Of a stretch of DNA of 51,556 nucleotides, positions 7,527 through 15,260 are shown piece after piece (the first letter of the stretch is position 1; each line of letters opens with the position of its first letter). This stretch comes from Myxococcota bacterium (GTDB lineage Bacteria > Myxococcota_A > UBA796 > JAJRTE01), in contig JAJRTE010000233.1 in the NCBI GenBank assembly GCA_024278455.1, positions 1 to 51,556 of the forward strand. The letters run 5' to 3'. The notes beneath the pieces were generated by a model, which saw nothing but the letters and a program-made list of their open reading frames with translations, was not told where the DNA came from and made no database searches. Position numbers and translations under genes: made by a program.

Positions 7527-7642
7527 GCGGACGAGGCGGGTGCTGGTGAGGCTCGGCACGCCGGCGGCTACCGCCCGTTCGGCGCGAACGGACCACGCAA
7601 CGGTCGGTGAGGCGGGTGTCCGGGCTGCCCCGGCGGCCCGGT

Positions 7643-8614
7643 TCACAGGCTGACCTCCACCCGGTAGAGTGCCTGCCACTCGCCGTCGACGAAGTCGAAC
7701 AGCCGGAACTGTGGATGGCGCATCTGGGTCACCGAACCGGCGTTGAAGACCGGGATCGAACCCATTCGGTATCCCGTGCGGCTGTACCAGTGCTTGTGGC
7801 CGTGCAGGACTGCGGTGATGCCCGTTTCTCGAGCGAACGCCAGCACCTCCGCGGCGTCGACGAGGGGGGCCATGAGGTACTGGTCGACCTTGAACGTGTG
7901 CTCGTCGAACGTAGCCCACTTGCGCTCCGGCGGCAGTCGGCCCAGGTGGTGATGAAGCACGAGCAGCCTGCTTCCCGCGGGGAGGGATCGGACCCGCTCC
8001 CGGGCCGCTTCCACCGCCTCGGGACCGACTCGCCCGCGCACGTTGACCCAGCCCCGTTCGAACAGCGTGCGCTCCTCGAGCACGTTGCTGTCGAAGGCGA
8101 TGACCGTTAGTCCCGGCCCGAACTCGAGGACCATCGGGTAGGAGACGCCGAACACATCCTCGAAGTCGCGATTGCGCGTGCCTCGAGCCACGTCGTGATT
8201 GCCGGGAACGATCAGGCGGCGGCTGGCACCGAATCCGAACGCCTCGAGGTGCTGCCGGACGTCGAGCAGCTCCCCCGGCTTGCCGAACTGGGTCAGGTCT
8301 CCCGAGATGACGAGACCGTCGACGTCGAGCTGAACGAGGGCCGAGAGGAGGTTGCGCAGCCGTGTCGCCATGTCGAGACCGAGGGGCCAGCGCGACCCCT
8401 GGTGGATGTCGGACCAGTGCGCGATACGGAACGCTCCGGGAGGCTTCGGTGCTCGCAGACCCGGATGGACCAGGGACGGCGCGTCATCCCGGCTGTCGTA
8501 GACATGCCCGCACACACAGCGCGGGATGTATGGGATGCGGCGCCGCCCGCATGCGGGGCAGTCCTCATCCGGTATCGGCCGGGGCACCTGTTCTGGTATG
8601 CAACGAATGCGCAT
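7643..8614 (-). CDS. Calcineurin-like metallophosphoesterase with N-terminal zinc ribbon
   Basis: The 323-residue protein has a short Cys-rich head (Cys19, 22, 33 and 35 around CPACGRRR and RCVCGH), probably a zinc ribbon, followed by a calcineurin-like phosphoesterase domain. All five metal/catalytic blocks are present: DIHQG, GDLTQFG, PGNHD, LHHH and HGHKHW. Such enzymes hydrolyse phosphodiesters or phosphomonoesters with a dinuclear metal centre; the substrate cannot be told. The ATG at 8614 has AAGGAAGAAAG just upstream and lies 53 bp after the EcsC-domain gene, so it is the third gene of a likely operon with the alpha/beta hydrolase. A long upstream extension of this frame is antisense-like shadow within the EcsC gene. 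Confidence 0.85.
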   Translation of the reverse strand: MRIRCIPEQVPRPIPDEDCPACGRRRIPYIPRCVCGHVYDSRDDAPSLVHPGLRAPKPPGAFRIAHWSDIHQGSRWPLGLDMATRLRNLLSALVQLDVDGLVISGDLTQFGKPGELLDVRQHLEAFGFGASRRLIVPGNHDVARGTRNRDFEDVFGVSYPMVLEFGPGLTVIAFDSNVLEERTLFERGWVNVRGRVGPEAVEAARERVRSLPAGSRLLVLHHHLGRLPPERKWATFDEHTFKVDQYLMAPLVDAAEVLAFARETGITAVLHGHKHWYSRTGYRMGSIPVFNAGSVTQMRHPQFRLFDFVDGEWQALYRVEVSL

Positions 8615-8667
8615 GGACTTTCTTCCTTCGGCCCGCCAGGTGTCACCACCGGTGCAACGGCCCGCGG

Positions 8668-10872
8668 CTACCAGACCCGGGGCACCCGGGTGGAAGGTAC
8701 GGTGCCGGCTGGATGGAACTCCGTACCGGCGCCTCGAGGCGCTTCCAGTCCGAGCCGTTCCAGCAGCCAGCGGCGTGCGGCGATGTGTACCGCGGCATCG
8801 GTGAATTCGCGATAGAGCTGCATGTTTGCTCCGCCGGCCGCGGCCGCGTTGGCCAGGGCTATCGCGTGGCGCCAGTGGCGTGGAGCCCAGGCCGGAACCC
8901 GGCGCGCCGACAGGTCTACCAGCCACCGAGCGATGGCCGCGCTGACCCCGCGCCCCCCGTCCTGCCGCAGGGCGGTCCGAACACGGTCGCTGAGCACCTG
9001 CGCGAGACTTACCAGGGCCAGGTGTCGAGCCACCGGCTTCTGGTCCATGAGGTACGCCACGAGACCGCCCCCGGCATCGACCGACAGTGTCGTGAAAAGG
9101 GTGTCCACGAGGAACTCGAATCCTTCCTCGGTTCCTGGCTCTATGCCGAAACAGGCCCCGATGTGCGCCACGCTCCGTGCAGCGAGCACGCTGACCGCAC
9201 CCACCTCGAGCAGGGCGCCCCCGAACCCACTGGTGACGCCCGCGATGGCGCCGAGGCCGAAGGCGGCCAGCCGGCCCTGCCTCGCGCGGCGGCGCGCGAG
9301 GGTGTAGACCGTGTCCAGGTCCAGGCTGCGGACTTGCTGGAACGGGACATCGAGCGCCCGCTCCACCTCCTGGGTGACACGCTCGCGAAAGCGGGGCGAA
9401 AAGGTCTTCAAGTAGACGGCCCGGAAGTACTTTTCCGCATCCCGGATGGCTGTGCGTTTCTCGCCGAGCGCCGAAAAGGTGTCCGACGTGGGCCCTGCGG
9501 CGGCAGCCGCCGCGGGACGCAACGCCTCCACTCGAGGACGAAACCGCTGATTGATCCAGGCGTAGACTTCGTTCATCACCCGGTGCTCGGCAGGCGACAG
9601 GTCGTCCCACCGCTCCTCGAGCAACTGGCGTTCCCGCTCCAGGATGTTCTTCGGTTCCGCAGACTCGAGGTACGCGCCGATGCCCCGTCGGATTTCCTGG
9701 ATCGGCGCGCCGTCCTCGAGGTATTCGGGGCGCTCTGAAATGCGGTCCAGCAGTTGCCGCGTGTTGCTGCTTATCATCCGCGTGCGGGCATGAATCGCCG
9801 CCAGCCGGACGACCAGGGTCCTGACTCGAGGGTCCGTGATGTCCGCGCCGGCGACGATCCGGGAGAGCGCGCGGGCGATGTGCGGCTGGATGCCCCCGTA
9901 GTACCAGGGATCGAGCCGCTTGACCAGTTCGGCCTCCACGAGGCGTCGTGCCACGTCCAGGCGGCCTCGATCCGCGAACCGATCGTACAGGCCATCCAGT
10001 GCCGGCACGTCATCGATGCGGGCGGTCACCATTTCGTACAACTCGTCGTACGGGAGGTCGAAGACGTTGTGCTCGAGGTAGGCGTCGTAGGAAGATGATT
10101 TCTGCGCCCTGGCGGCCACGTAGGCGACGATGTCCCTGGCATGCACCTCGTCGGCCTCGACGCGGACGTAGTACCCGGCGAGCTGCTCCAGGGCATCCAC
10201 GGTCGCCTGGTCCGGCTCCCGCTTCCTCGAGGCGAGCTTGTCGGCAAGGTCGTCCAGGTCGCTCGCGCCGAGGGCCACGCACAGGTGGGCCTGCAGTATG
10301 GTGGCGCCCAGGTCGGCCTGGTGCGCGCGCTGCATCAGCCATTCGACAAGTTCCATGGGCCACCGGGGAAAGGGAGGCCGCTGGAGTGCCTTGCTCTCCC
10401 TGGCGAACAGGAGAGCTGTCCGGGGATCGAGGTTGAACGGGGCATGGCAGAGGTACGCCCAGGCGGTGTCCCTCAGGTCGGCCGGGGCGATGGGCTGTAG
10501 CGGGTGGGCAAAGGCTGCGGCGAGCCAGAACGTCTCGATGTCCGTGCTCCCGCTCAGGCTGCGCGACCTGAACAGGAGTTCCGCCGCCCTGACAGCGTCG
10601 GCCGGCGCGGCAACGTTCCTCGAGAAGATGTGCCGGCACGCCCTGACACGGGACTCGATCTCTCCAGCCCCGGTCTCGAGCGTCGCCACGAGATAGAGGG
10701 ATAGGGCCATCTCCCGCCGCTCCCGCTCCAGGAGAGACAACCGCGCCTCCGGCTCCCAGCGCAACAACTCGGATGGATCCCGGCGAAACGTCCGGACCAG
10801 TTGAAACGCCCGTCGCAGGTCGTGCCGGTTCTGGATCGGCAATGCCAGGTCGGTTACCGCGTTCTCGGCCAC
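8668..10872 (-). CDS. EcsC-domain protein with long helical N-terminal region
   Basis: The 734-residue protein has a mostly helical N-terminal two thirds (about 1-470) with no family I recognise; it is rich in Leu/Ala/Arg/Glu and may be a repeat solenoid. The C-terminal part (about 510-715) resembles the EcsC family: a Gly/Ala hydrophobic stretch LAAFGLGAIAGVTSGFGGAL, then EVGAVSVLAARSVAHIGACF, and a final helix with QLYREFTDAAVHIAARRWLL. EcsC proteins are associated with ABC exporters in Bacillus, but most members are uncharacterised. It begins with GTG after a G-rich stretch, 18 bp downstream of the hydrolase gene. No signal peptide is present, so a cytosolic or peripheral membrane location is likely. 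Confidence 0.75.
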   Translation of the reverse strand: MAENAVTDLALPIQNRHDLRRAFQLVRTFRRDPSELLRWEPEARLSLLERERREMALSLYLVATLETGAGEIESRVRACRHIFSRNVAAPADAVRAAELLFRSRSLSGSTDIETFWLAAAFAHPLQPIAPADLRDTAWAYLCHAPFNLDPRTALLFARESKALQRPPFPRWPMELVEWLMQRAHQADLGATILQAHLCVALGASDLDDLADKLASRKREPDQATVDALEQLAGYYVRVEADEVHARDIVAYVAARAQKSSSYDAYLEHNVFDLPYDELYEMVTARIDDVPALDGLYDRFADRGRLDVARRLVEAELVKRLDPWYYGGIQPHIARALSRIVAGADITDPRVRTLVVRLAAIHARTRMISSNTRQLLDRISERPEYLEDGAPIQEIRRGIGAYLESAEPKNILERERQLLEERWDDLSPAEHRVMNEVYAWINQRFRPRVEALRPAAAAAAGPTSDTFSALGEKRTAIRDAEKYFRAVYLKTFSPRFRERVTQEVERALDVPFQQVRSLDLDTVYTLARRRARQGRLAAFGLGAIAGVTSGFGGALLEVGAVSVLAARSVAHIGACFGIEPGTEEGFEFLVDTLFTTLSVDAGGGLVAYLMDQKPVARHLALVSLAQVLSDRVRTALRQDGGRGVSAAIARWLVDLSARRVPAWAPRHWRHAIALANAAAAGGANMQLYREFTDAAVHIAARRWLLERLGLEAPRGAGTEFHPAGTVPSTRVPRVW

Positions 10873-10890
10873 TCCCCCGTCCCCCGCTGA

Positions 10891-11703
10891 CTACAGGTAC
10901 TTGAGCAGGATTGCCATCAAACCACCAGGATTGTCCGTGTGGAGCCAATGACCCGCGCCAGGCAGCACGTCCACGGTCACGCGCGACGCCTCGGGCAGCT
11001 TCTCGAGGTATGCGAGCATCGATGCCGAGATTACCGGCGACTCGGCCGCCTTCACGAGCCGAACCGCAACGGTGCGATCCGTCCGGGAAAGGAACGGACG
11101 AAAGTCGCGTCGCAAGAAATCCTCGAGCATCGCCCGAATGGCTCCCAGGTCGACACGCCACCACACCTCTTTTCCGTTGGACCGGGCGTTCGTCGCGACC
11201 CAGCGGGCCGTGCGTTCGGCCAGTCCTCGATCCACGAGTTGGGCCACCAGCGCGTCTCGAGACGGTTGCGGCATGGGAATCGATGCCAGGGAAGCCATGA
11301 CGCCCGCGATACCGGTGGCCGGCGGTCCAGCCGCGGGGCTCGCGTCGAGCACGAATACCTGCTCGAGCCCGCCGGTAGCACGTTCGGCAAGGGCGAGCGC
11401 GACCTTGCCTCCGAAAGAGTGGCCCGCCACCGCCGCCACGGGCAGGGGCAGCGACCGTGCCAGGGCAGAGAGGTCGCCGGCACAGGCCGCTACCGTGTGG
11501 GGCGGCGGGAAGCCTTGGGAGCGCCCATGCATGCGGAGATCGACGAGAACGACGCTCCATTCTTCCCGCAAGGATACCAGTTCCTTGGCGATCGTGTACC
11601 AATTCCTGCCCTGGCCGAGGATTCCGTGAAGGATCAACAGGTGACGGGCAGCCCTTTCGCCCGGGCTCGACACGATCTTGTGGAACAGTTCGGGGCCTGC
11701 CAT
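10891..11703 (-). CDS. Alpha/beta hydrolase
   Basis: The 270-residue protein has the alpha/beta-hydrolase layout: oxyanion-region motif LHGILGQGRNW, the DLRMHGRS strand, nucleophile elbow GHSFGG with Ser near residue 95, and a C-terminal catalytic His in GAGHWLH. It resembles the YbfF-type esterase group, which hydrolyses short acyl esters; the substrate is not predictable. The ATG has AAGGAGG 7 nt upstream. It is the first gene of a three-gene minus-strand operon with the EcsC-domain protein and the metallophosphoesterase. Confidence 0.85.
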   Translation of the reverse strand: MAGPELFHKIVSSPGERAARHLLILHGILGQGRNWYTIAKELVSLREEWSVVLVDLRMHGRSQGFPPPHTVAACAGDLSALARSLPLPVAAVAGHSFGGKVALALAERATGGLEQVFVLDASPAAGPPATGIAGVMASLASIPMPQPSRDALVAQLVDRGLAERTARWVATNARSNGKEVWWRVDLGAIRAMLEDFLRRDFRPFLSRTDRTVAVRLVKAAESPVISASMLAYLEKLPEASRVTVDVLPGAGHWLHTDNPGGLMAILLKYL

Positions 11704-11864
11704 GCCCGAGCCTCCTTGCCGTTTCTTCCCGGTGGTGACAGCCAGCCCTCGTTCGAGTCAGGGATGCGGCGCCGGGTGGGGGCTGACTGGATACGTCCGT
11801 GGCGAGTCACGGTAGCCCTCCCCGGCGCCCGCCCGTGAGCGGCGAGGCGGGGGGGGCGGAAGCG

Positions 11865-13508
11865 TCAGAAACGGCAGCCGGGGTCTACCTGCCCATCGCA
11901 GTCGTTGTCGATCCCGTCGCAGAGTTCCTCGGCCCCGGGGTTGATGGTCGGATCGTCGTCGTTGCAATCTCCCGCTTCACCGGCGAAGCCGGCCGGAGGC
12001 GCGCACCCCTGGACGGTCGGCAGGGCCTTCCCGTACCCGTCTCCGTCCGCGTCCTTGTACCAGGTGAGCACGGCAAGGTCCTCGTCGACGCTGCCGTCGC
12101 AGTCGTTATCGACCCCATCGCACACTTCTTCGGCCCCGGGGTAGGCCCGGGGGTCGCGATCGTCGCAGTCCCCGGCCTCGAGGCTGTATCCAGGTTGGTC
12201 CGCGCAGCTCTCGATCGTGGTGAAGCCGGTGCCATAGCCGTCTCCGTCCCCATCCTTATACCAGGTGAGGACGTCGAATCCTTCATCGATCTCTCCGTCG
12301 CAGTCGTTGTCCAGTTCGTCGCAGACCTCGAGCGCCCCGGGGTTGACATCGGCGTCAAGGTCGTTGCAGTCCCCGTTCCAGGCCACGTATCCCACCGGCT
12401 GAGCGCAGTACTCGACCGGGTTGCGATCGGTGCCGTATCCGTCTCCGTCCGCGTCCTTGTACCAGGTGAATTGATCGAGGCCGTCGTCCACGACGCCGTT
12501 GCAGTCGTTGTCGGCGCCGTCGCACGACTCGGGGGCGCCGGGGTAGATGTCGGCGGAGCGGTCGTCGCAGTCGCCGCCCACCATGACGTAGCCGTCGGGC
12601 TGCTGGCAAGAGGTGACGGTGGGGCCATCGCCCCCGTACCCGTCTCCGTCGATGTCGCGGTACCAGGTGTACTGCTCGAGGTCTTCGTCAATCTCCCCGT
12701 TGCAGTCATTGTCCACCCCGTCGCACTGCTCAGGCGCTGCGGGGTTGACCTCGGCGTTCTTGTCGTTGCAATCGCCGGCGACATCTACGTAGCCGGTGGG
12801 GGCGACACAGGCTTCCACCGCGCCGGCCACCGTACCGTACCCGTCGCCGTCGCCGTCACGGTACCAGGTAGGCAGCACGAATCCTTCGTCGATCTCCTCG
12901 TCGCAATCGTTGTCCAGGCCGTCACACAGCTCCTCCGCGCCGGGGTACACGTCCGCGTTGCTGTCGTTGCAGTCGCCGGAGACCTCGGCGAACCCCTGCG
13001 GCTGGGTGCAGCCGGTGTAGGAGGGACGAGACGCGCCGTAGCCGTCGCCGTCGGCATCGGTGTACCAGGTCTGGGTCACCCCTTCGTCGGTCAGTCCGTT
13101 GCAATCGTTGTCCTTGCCGTCGCAGGATTCCGTCATGCCCGGATTGACCTCGGGATCCCTGTCGTTGCAATCCCCGTCCTCGGCCGCGAACCCGTCCGGG
13201 GCCACGCAACTCAACACGAACGTGCTCGACGTGCCGTAGCCGTCGTCGTCCGCATCCCGGTACCACGCATGCTGCTCGAGGCCTTCATCGACCTCGCCGT
13301 CGCAATCGTTGTCCACGGCGTCGCACAGTTCGGGGGCATCGGGGTGGACATCGGGGTTCTCGTCGTCGCAGTCGCCTTGCATGAAGGAGTAGCCGTCGCC
13401 GTCGGCGTCCTCGTCGCACTGGCCGGGACCGAGGAAGACCAGCGGGAAGAGCAAGACCGGCAAGAGGAACAGGTGCCTGGAGTGGGTCGACAACAGTTGG
13501 CTCACCAT
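11865..13508 (-). CDS. MopE-like repeat protein, secreted (8 repeats)
   Basis: The 547-residue protein has a signal peptide (HLFLLPVLLFPLVFLGPG) followed directly by repeats of about 62 residues. Each holds a WYxDADGDGYG-type loop, a Cys, a GDCNDxDPxVNPGA segment and a closing CDGxDNDCDGxxDE block. Eight closing blocks are present, the last ending in VDPGCRF. The pattern is the putative metal-binding motif named after the Methylococcus copper protein MopE; the DxDxDG loops look like calcium sites. It is likely exported and may be surface-bound through metal-rigidified stalks; a binding partner is unknown. The ATG has AAGGAGG 5 nt upstream, and a good promoter lies at 13665-13693. There is no lipobox: the first Cys follows PGQ. 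Confidence 0.85.
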   Translation of the reverse strand: MVSQLLSTHSRHLFLLPVLLFPLVFLGPGQCDEDADGDGYSFMQGDCDDENPDVHPDAPELCDAVDNDCDGEVDEGLEQHAWYRDADDDGYGTSSTFVLSCVAPDGFAAEDGDCNDRDPEVNPGMTESCDGKDNDCNGLTDEGVTQTWYTDADGDGYGASRPSYTGCTQPQGFAEVSGDCNDSNADVYPGAEELCDGLDNDCDEEIDEGFVLPTWYRDGDGDGYGTVAGAVEACVAPTGYVDVAGDCNDKNAEVNPAAPEQCDGVDNDCNGEIDEDLEQYTWYRDIDGDGYGGDGPTVTSCQQPDGYVMVGGDCDDRSADIYPGAPESCDGADNDCNGVVDDGLDQFTWYKDADGDGYGTDRNPVEYCAQPVGYVAWNGDCNDLDADVNPGALEVCDELDNDCDGEIDEGFDVLTWYKDGDGDGYGTGFTTIESCADQPGYSLEAGDCDDRDPRAYPGAEEVCDGVDNDCDGSVDEDLAVLTWYKDADGDGYGKALPTVQGCAPPAGFAGEAGDCNDDDPTINPGAEELCDGIDNDCDGQVDPGCRF

Positions 13509-13664
13509 ACGGACCTCCTTGGATGATAGGGCGTACCGAAAACGGTCGACGGGATCGGCCGAACCGTGCCATCTGCGCCTGGATTCGGACCCCCAGCCGC
13601 CTCCTGCGGCCGGCGTGCGGCCGCCCGAGGGTTGGCAGAACTACGCGGATCGGGTACAAGGGAA

Positions 13665-13693
13665 AATGTAGCGCACAACACCGTTGATTTCAA
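13665..13693 (-). promoter_or_regulatory. Putative sigma-70 promoter of the MopE-like gene
   Basis: On the minus strand TTGAAA (13688-13693) and TACATT (13665-13670) are separated by exactly 17 bp, matching the consensus at 5/6 and 4/6 positions. The leader to the ATG at 13508 would be about 150 nt. Confidence 0.55.
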
Positions 13694-13767
13694 CGCATCG
13701 CCAGCCGCCGCGACTCGAGGATACGGTGCCTGGCAGACCGCGCCTGTCGTTGGAGGAGGCCGGAAGG

Positions 13768-14211
13768 ATGGCGTCCGTGCCGGACATCGTTCTCGCTGAC
13801 GGGCGCGTGCTGCCCGCGCGGTTACTCGAAGTGCGGGCGAGCCGGTCGGGTGGTCCGGGCGGACAGAACGTCAACAAGGTGGCCACCAAGGTCGATGTGC
13901 GCCTGGACCTCGAGGCGGCGAGCGACATCTTCGGGCCGGAGGAATCAGCGCGTATCCGGTCGGGCCTGTGCCGCCGGATCGACGCCCTCGGACGGCTTCG
14001 CGTGGTGGCGGTCGAGCATCGTACCCGGGGTGCCAACCTCGAGGCGGCTGTCGCGCGCATGACGACCCTGTTGAACCTGGCGCTGGCACGCCGCCGGGCT
14101 CGAGTGCCGACCCGGCCGTCTCGAGCGTATCATCGGCGTCGGCTGGCGGGCAAGCGACGGCGAGGCCAACTGAAGAAGCAACGCGCCGCGACGTTCGACG
14201 ATGACGGTTGA
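13768..14211 (+). CDS. arfB: Peptidyl-tRNA hydrolase ArfB (ribosome rescue)
   Basis: The 147-residue protein has the release-factor catalytic loop SGGPGGQNVNKVATKV and a long Arg/Lys-rich C-terminal tail (ARRRARVPTRPSRAYHRRR, then KRRRGQLKKQR). Those two features define ArfB/YaeJ: the GGQ loop hydrolyses peptidyl-tRNA on stalled ribosomes and the basic tail sits in the empty mRNA channel. The length matches the family (about 140). ATG 13768 is supported by GGAGGAGG 8 nt upstream; the in-frame ATG at 13684 lies in the divergent promoter region of the MopE-like gene. Confidence 0.92.
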   Translation: MASVPDIVLADGRVLPARLLEVRASRSGGPGGQNVNKVATKVDVRLDLEAASDIFGPEESARIRSGLCRRIDALGRLRVVAVEHRTRGANLEAAVARMTTLLNLALARRRARVPTRPSRAYHRRRLAGKRRRGQLKKQRAATFDDDG

Positions 14212-14319
14212 AAGGGTTCGCGGTACAATGCCGGTTTCTGGTCGCCGCGACCCGGGCGGGCTGCCCGCTCGAGTCCGTCAGTGGCCTCGACACGTTGTCA
14301 TCGAACACGGGAACAATCC

Positions 14320-14976
14320 ATGGATCAAGGCGGTAACTGGCTCCTGTGGCGGATCGTGTACTGGATCCCGCTGCTGCTTTCCTTGACTGTACACGAGTTC
14401 GCCCACGCATGGAGCGCCTGGAAACTGGGGGACGATACGGCGGCCCGGATGGGCAGAATGACGCTCAACCCGATGGCCCATATCGACCCGATCGGGACCG
14501 TCCTGCTGCCGCTGATGGGCGTGCCGTTCGGCTGGGCGAAACCGGTACCGGTCAACCCGGTCCGGTTCAGGCGGGACGTCACCATGCGCCAGGGGATGAT
14601 GATCACGGCTGTTGCCGGGCCCGTGGCCAACGTGCTCCTGGCCATCGCCGGGATGGCGCTGGTCATTGCCCTGGCCGCCGCGAACGTGGGCTTTCTGAGC
14701 CCCGTCGTTCTTTCCTTGCTGACGCAGGTCATCGCGATCAACGTCATCCTGGCGGTGTTCAACATGCTGCCCATTCCCCCCCTGGACGGGAGCAGAGTGG
14801 CTGATGGGCTCATGCCTCATGCCTGGCGCCCCCAGTGGGAGCGTTTTCTCCGGTACGGCCCCTTGGCTCTTCTGGGTGTGATCCTGCTGCCCGGTTTCCT
14901 GGGGTTCAGCCTGTTCTCCTACCCGGTGAACCTGGTGTTCCGGTTCATGAACTGGGTCCTCGTCCTGGTGGCTTGA
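14320..14976 (+). CDS. M50 family site-2-type intramembrane metalloprotease (rhomboid-like fold not implied)
   Basis: The 218-residue integral membrane protein carries the zinc motif HEFAH in the first membrane helix (LLLSLTVHEFAHAWSAWKLG), the NPMAHIDPIG segment, and the third ligand in PIPPLDGSRV. This compact M50 subgroup is widespread in bacteria and lacks a PDZ domain, unlike RseP. Roughly five to six hydrophobic helices are visible. Substrates are unknown; homologues cleave membrane-bound regulators, which is only a general inference here. The ATG at 14320 opens a protein beginning MDQGGNWLLW; the ribosome-binding site is weak. It follows arfB by 108 bp on the same strand and is followed by a possible terminator. 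Confidence 0.88.
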   Translation: MDQGGNWLLWRIVYWIPLLLSLTVHEFAHAWSAWKLGDDTAARMGRMTLNPMAHIDPIGTVLLPLMGVPFGWAKPVPVNPVRFRRDVTMRQGMMITAVAGPVANVLLAIAGMALVIALAAANVGFLSPVVLSLLTQVIAINVILAVFNMLPIPPLDGSRVADGLMPHAWRPQWERFLRYGPLALLGVILLPGFLGFSLFSYPVNLVFRFMNWVLVLVA

Positions 14977-14994
14977 CGCGCTGGAGCACCCCTG

Positions 14995-15038
14995 CCCGGG
15001 TCCGGCGTCTCCGGCACCCGGGGCGGCGCATTTTTCTC
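14995..15038 (+). terminator. Possible Rho-independent terminator after the M50 protease gene
   Basis: A strong hairpin forms from CCCGGGT (14995-15001) and ACCCGGG (15016-15022), with a second inner CCGG/CCGG pairing. A run TTTTTCTC follows at 15031-15038. The T tract begins 8 nt after the stem, so the fit is imperfect. Confidence 0.45.
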
Positions 15039-15260
15039 AGATCCTTTCTCCCCCGTGCCGAACGGAAAGGAGGAGGCCAGCGAGACACGATCACGCCGGG
15101 GAGCTGAGCCGATACCACGGTTGCCATGGAAAGGCGTGGCGCGGCGACGCCGTACCGGGTCGCCGGCGGACGCCACGAACGTTCTGGTCTTTTGATCGCC
15201 GGAAGGGCGAGTCGAGGTCATGTGGGAAGTGGGAGGGTGCCTGGCAATCGCGACAGCGGG

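Noticed and set aside
11799..13526. 575-residue plus-strand open frame with repeated VAVVV-type segments
   Set aside because: Antisense of the MopE repeats: GAC-rich codons read as GTC on the other strand. It is not a membrane protein.
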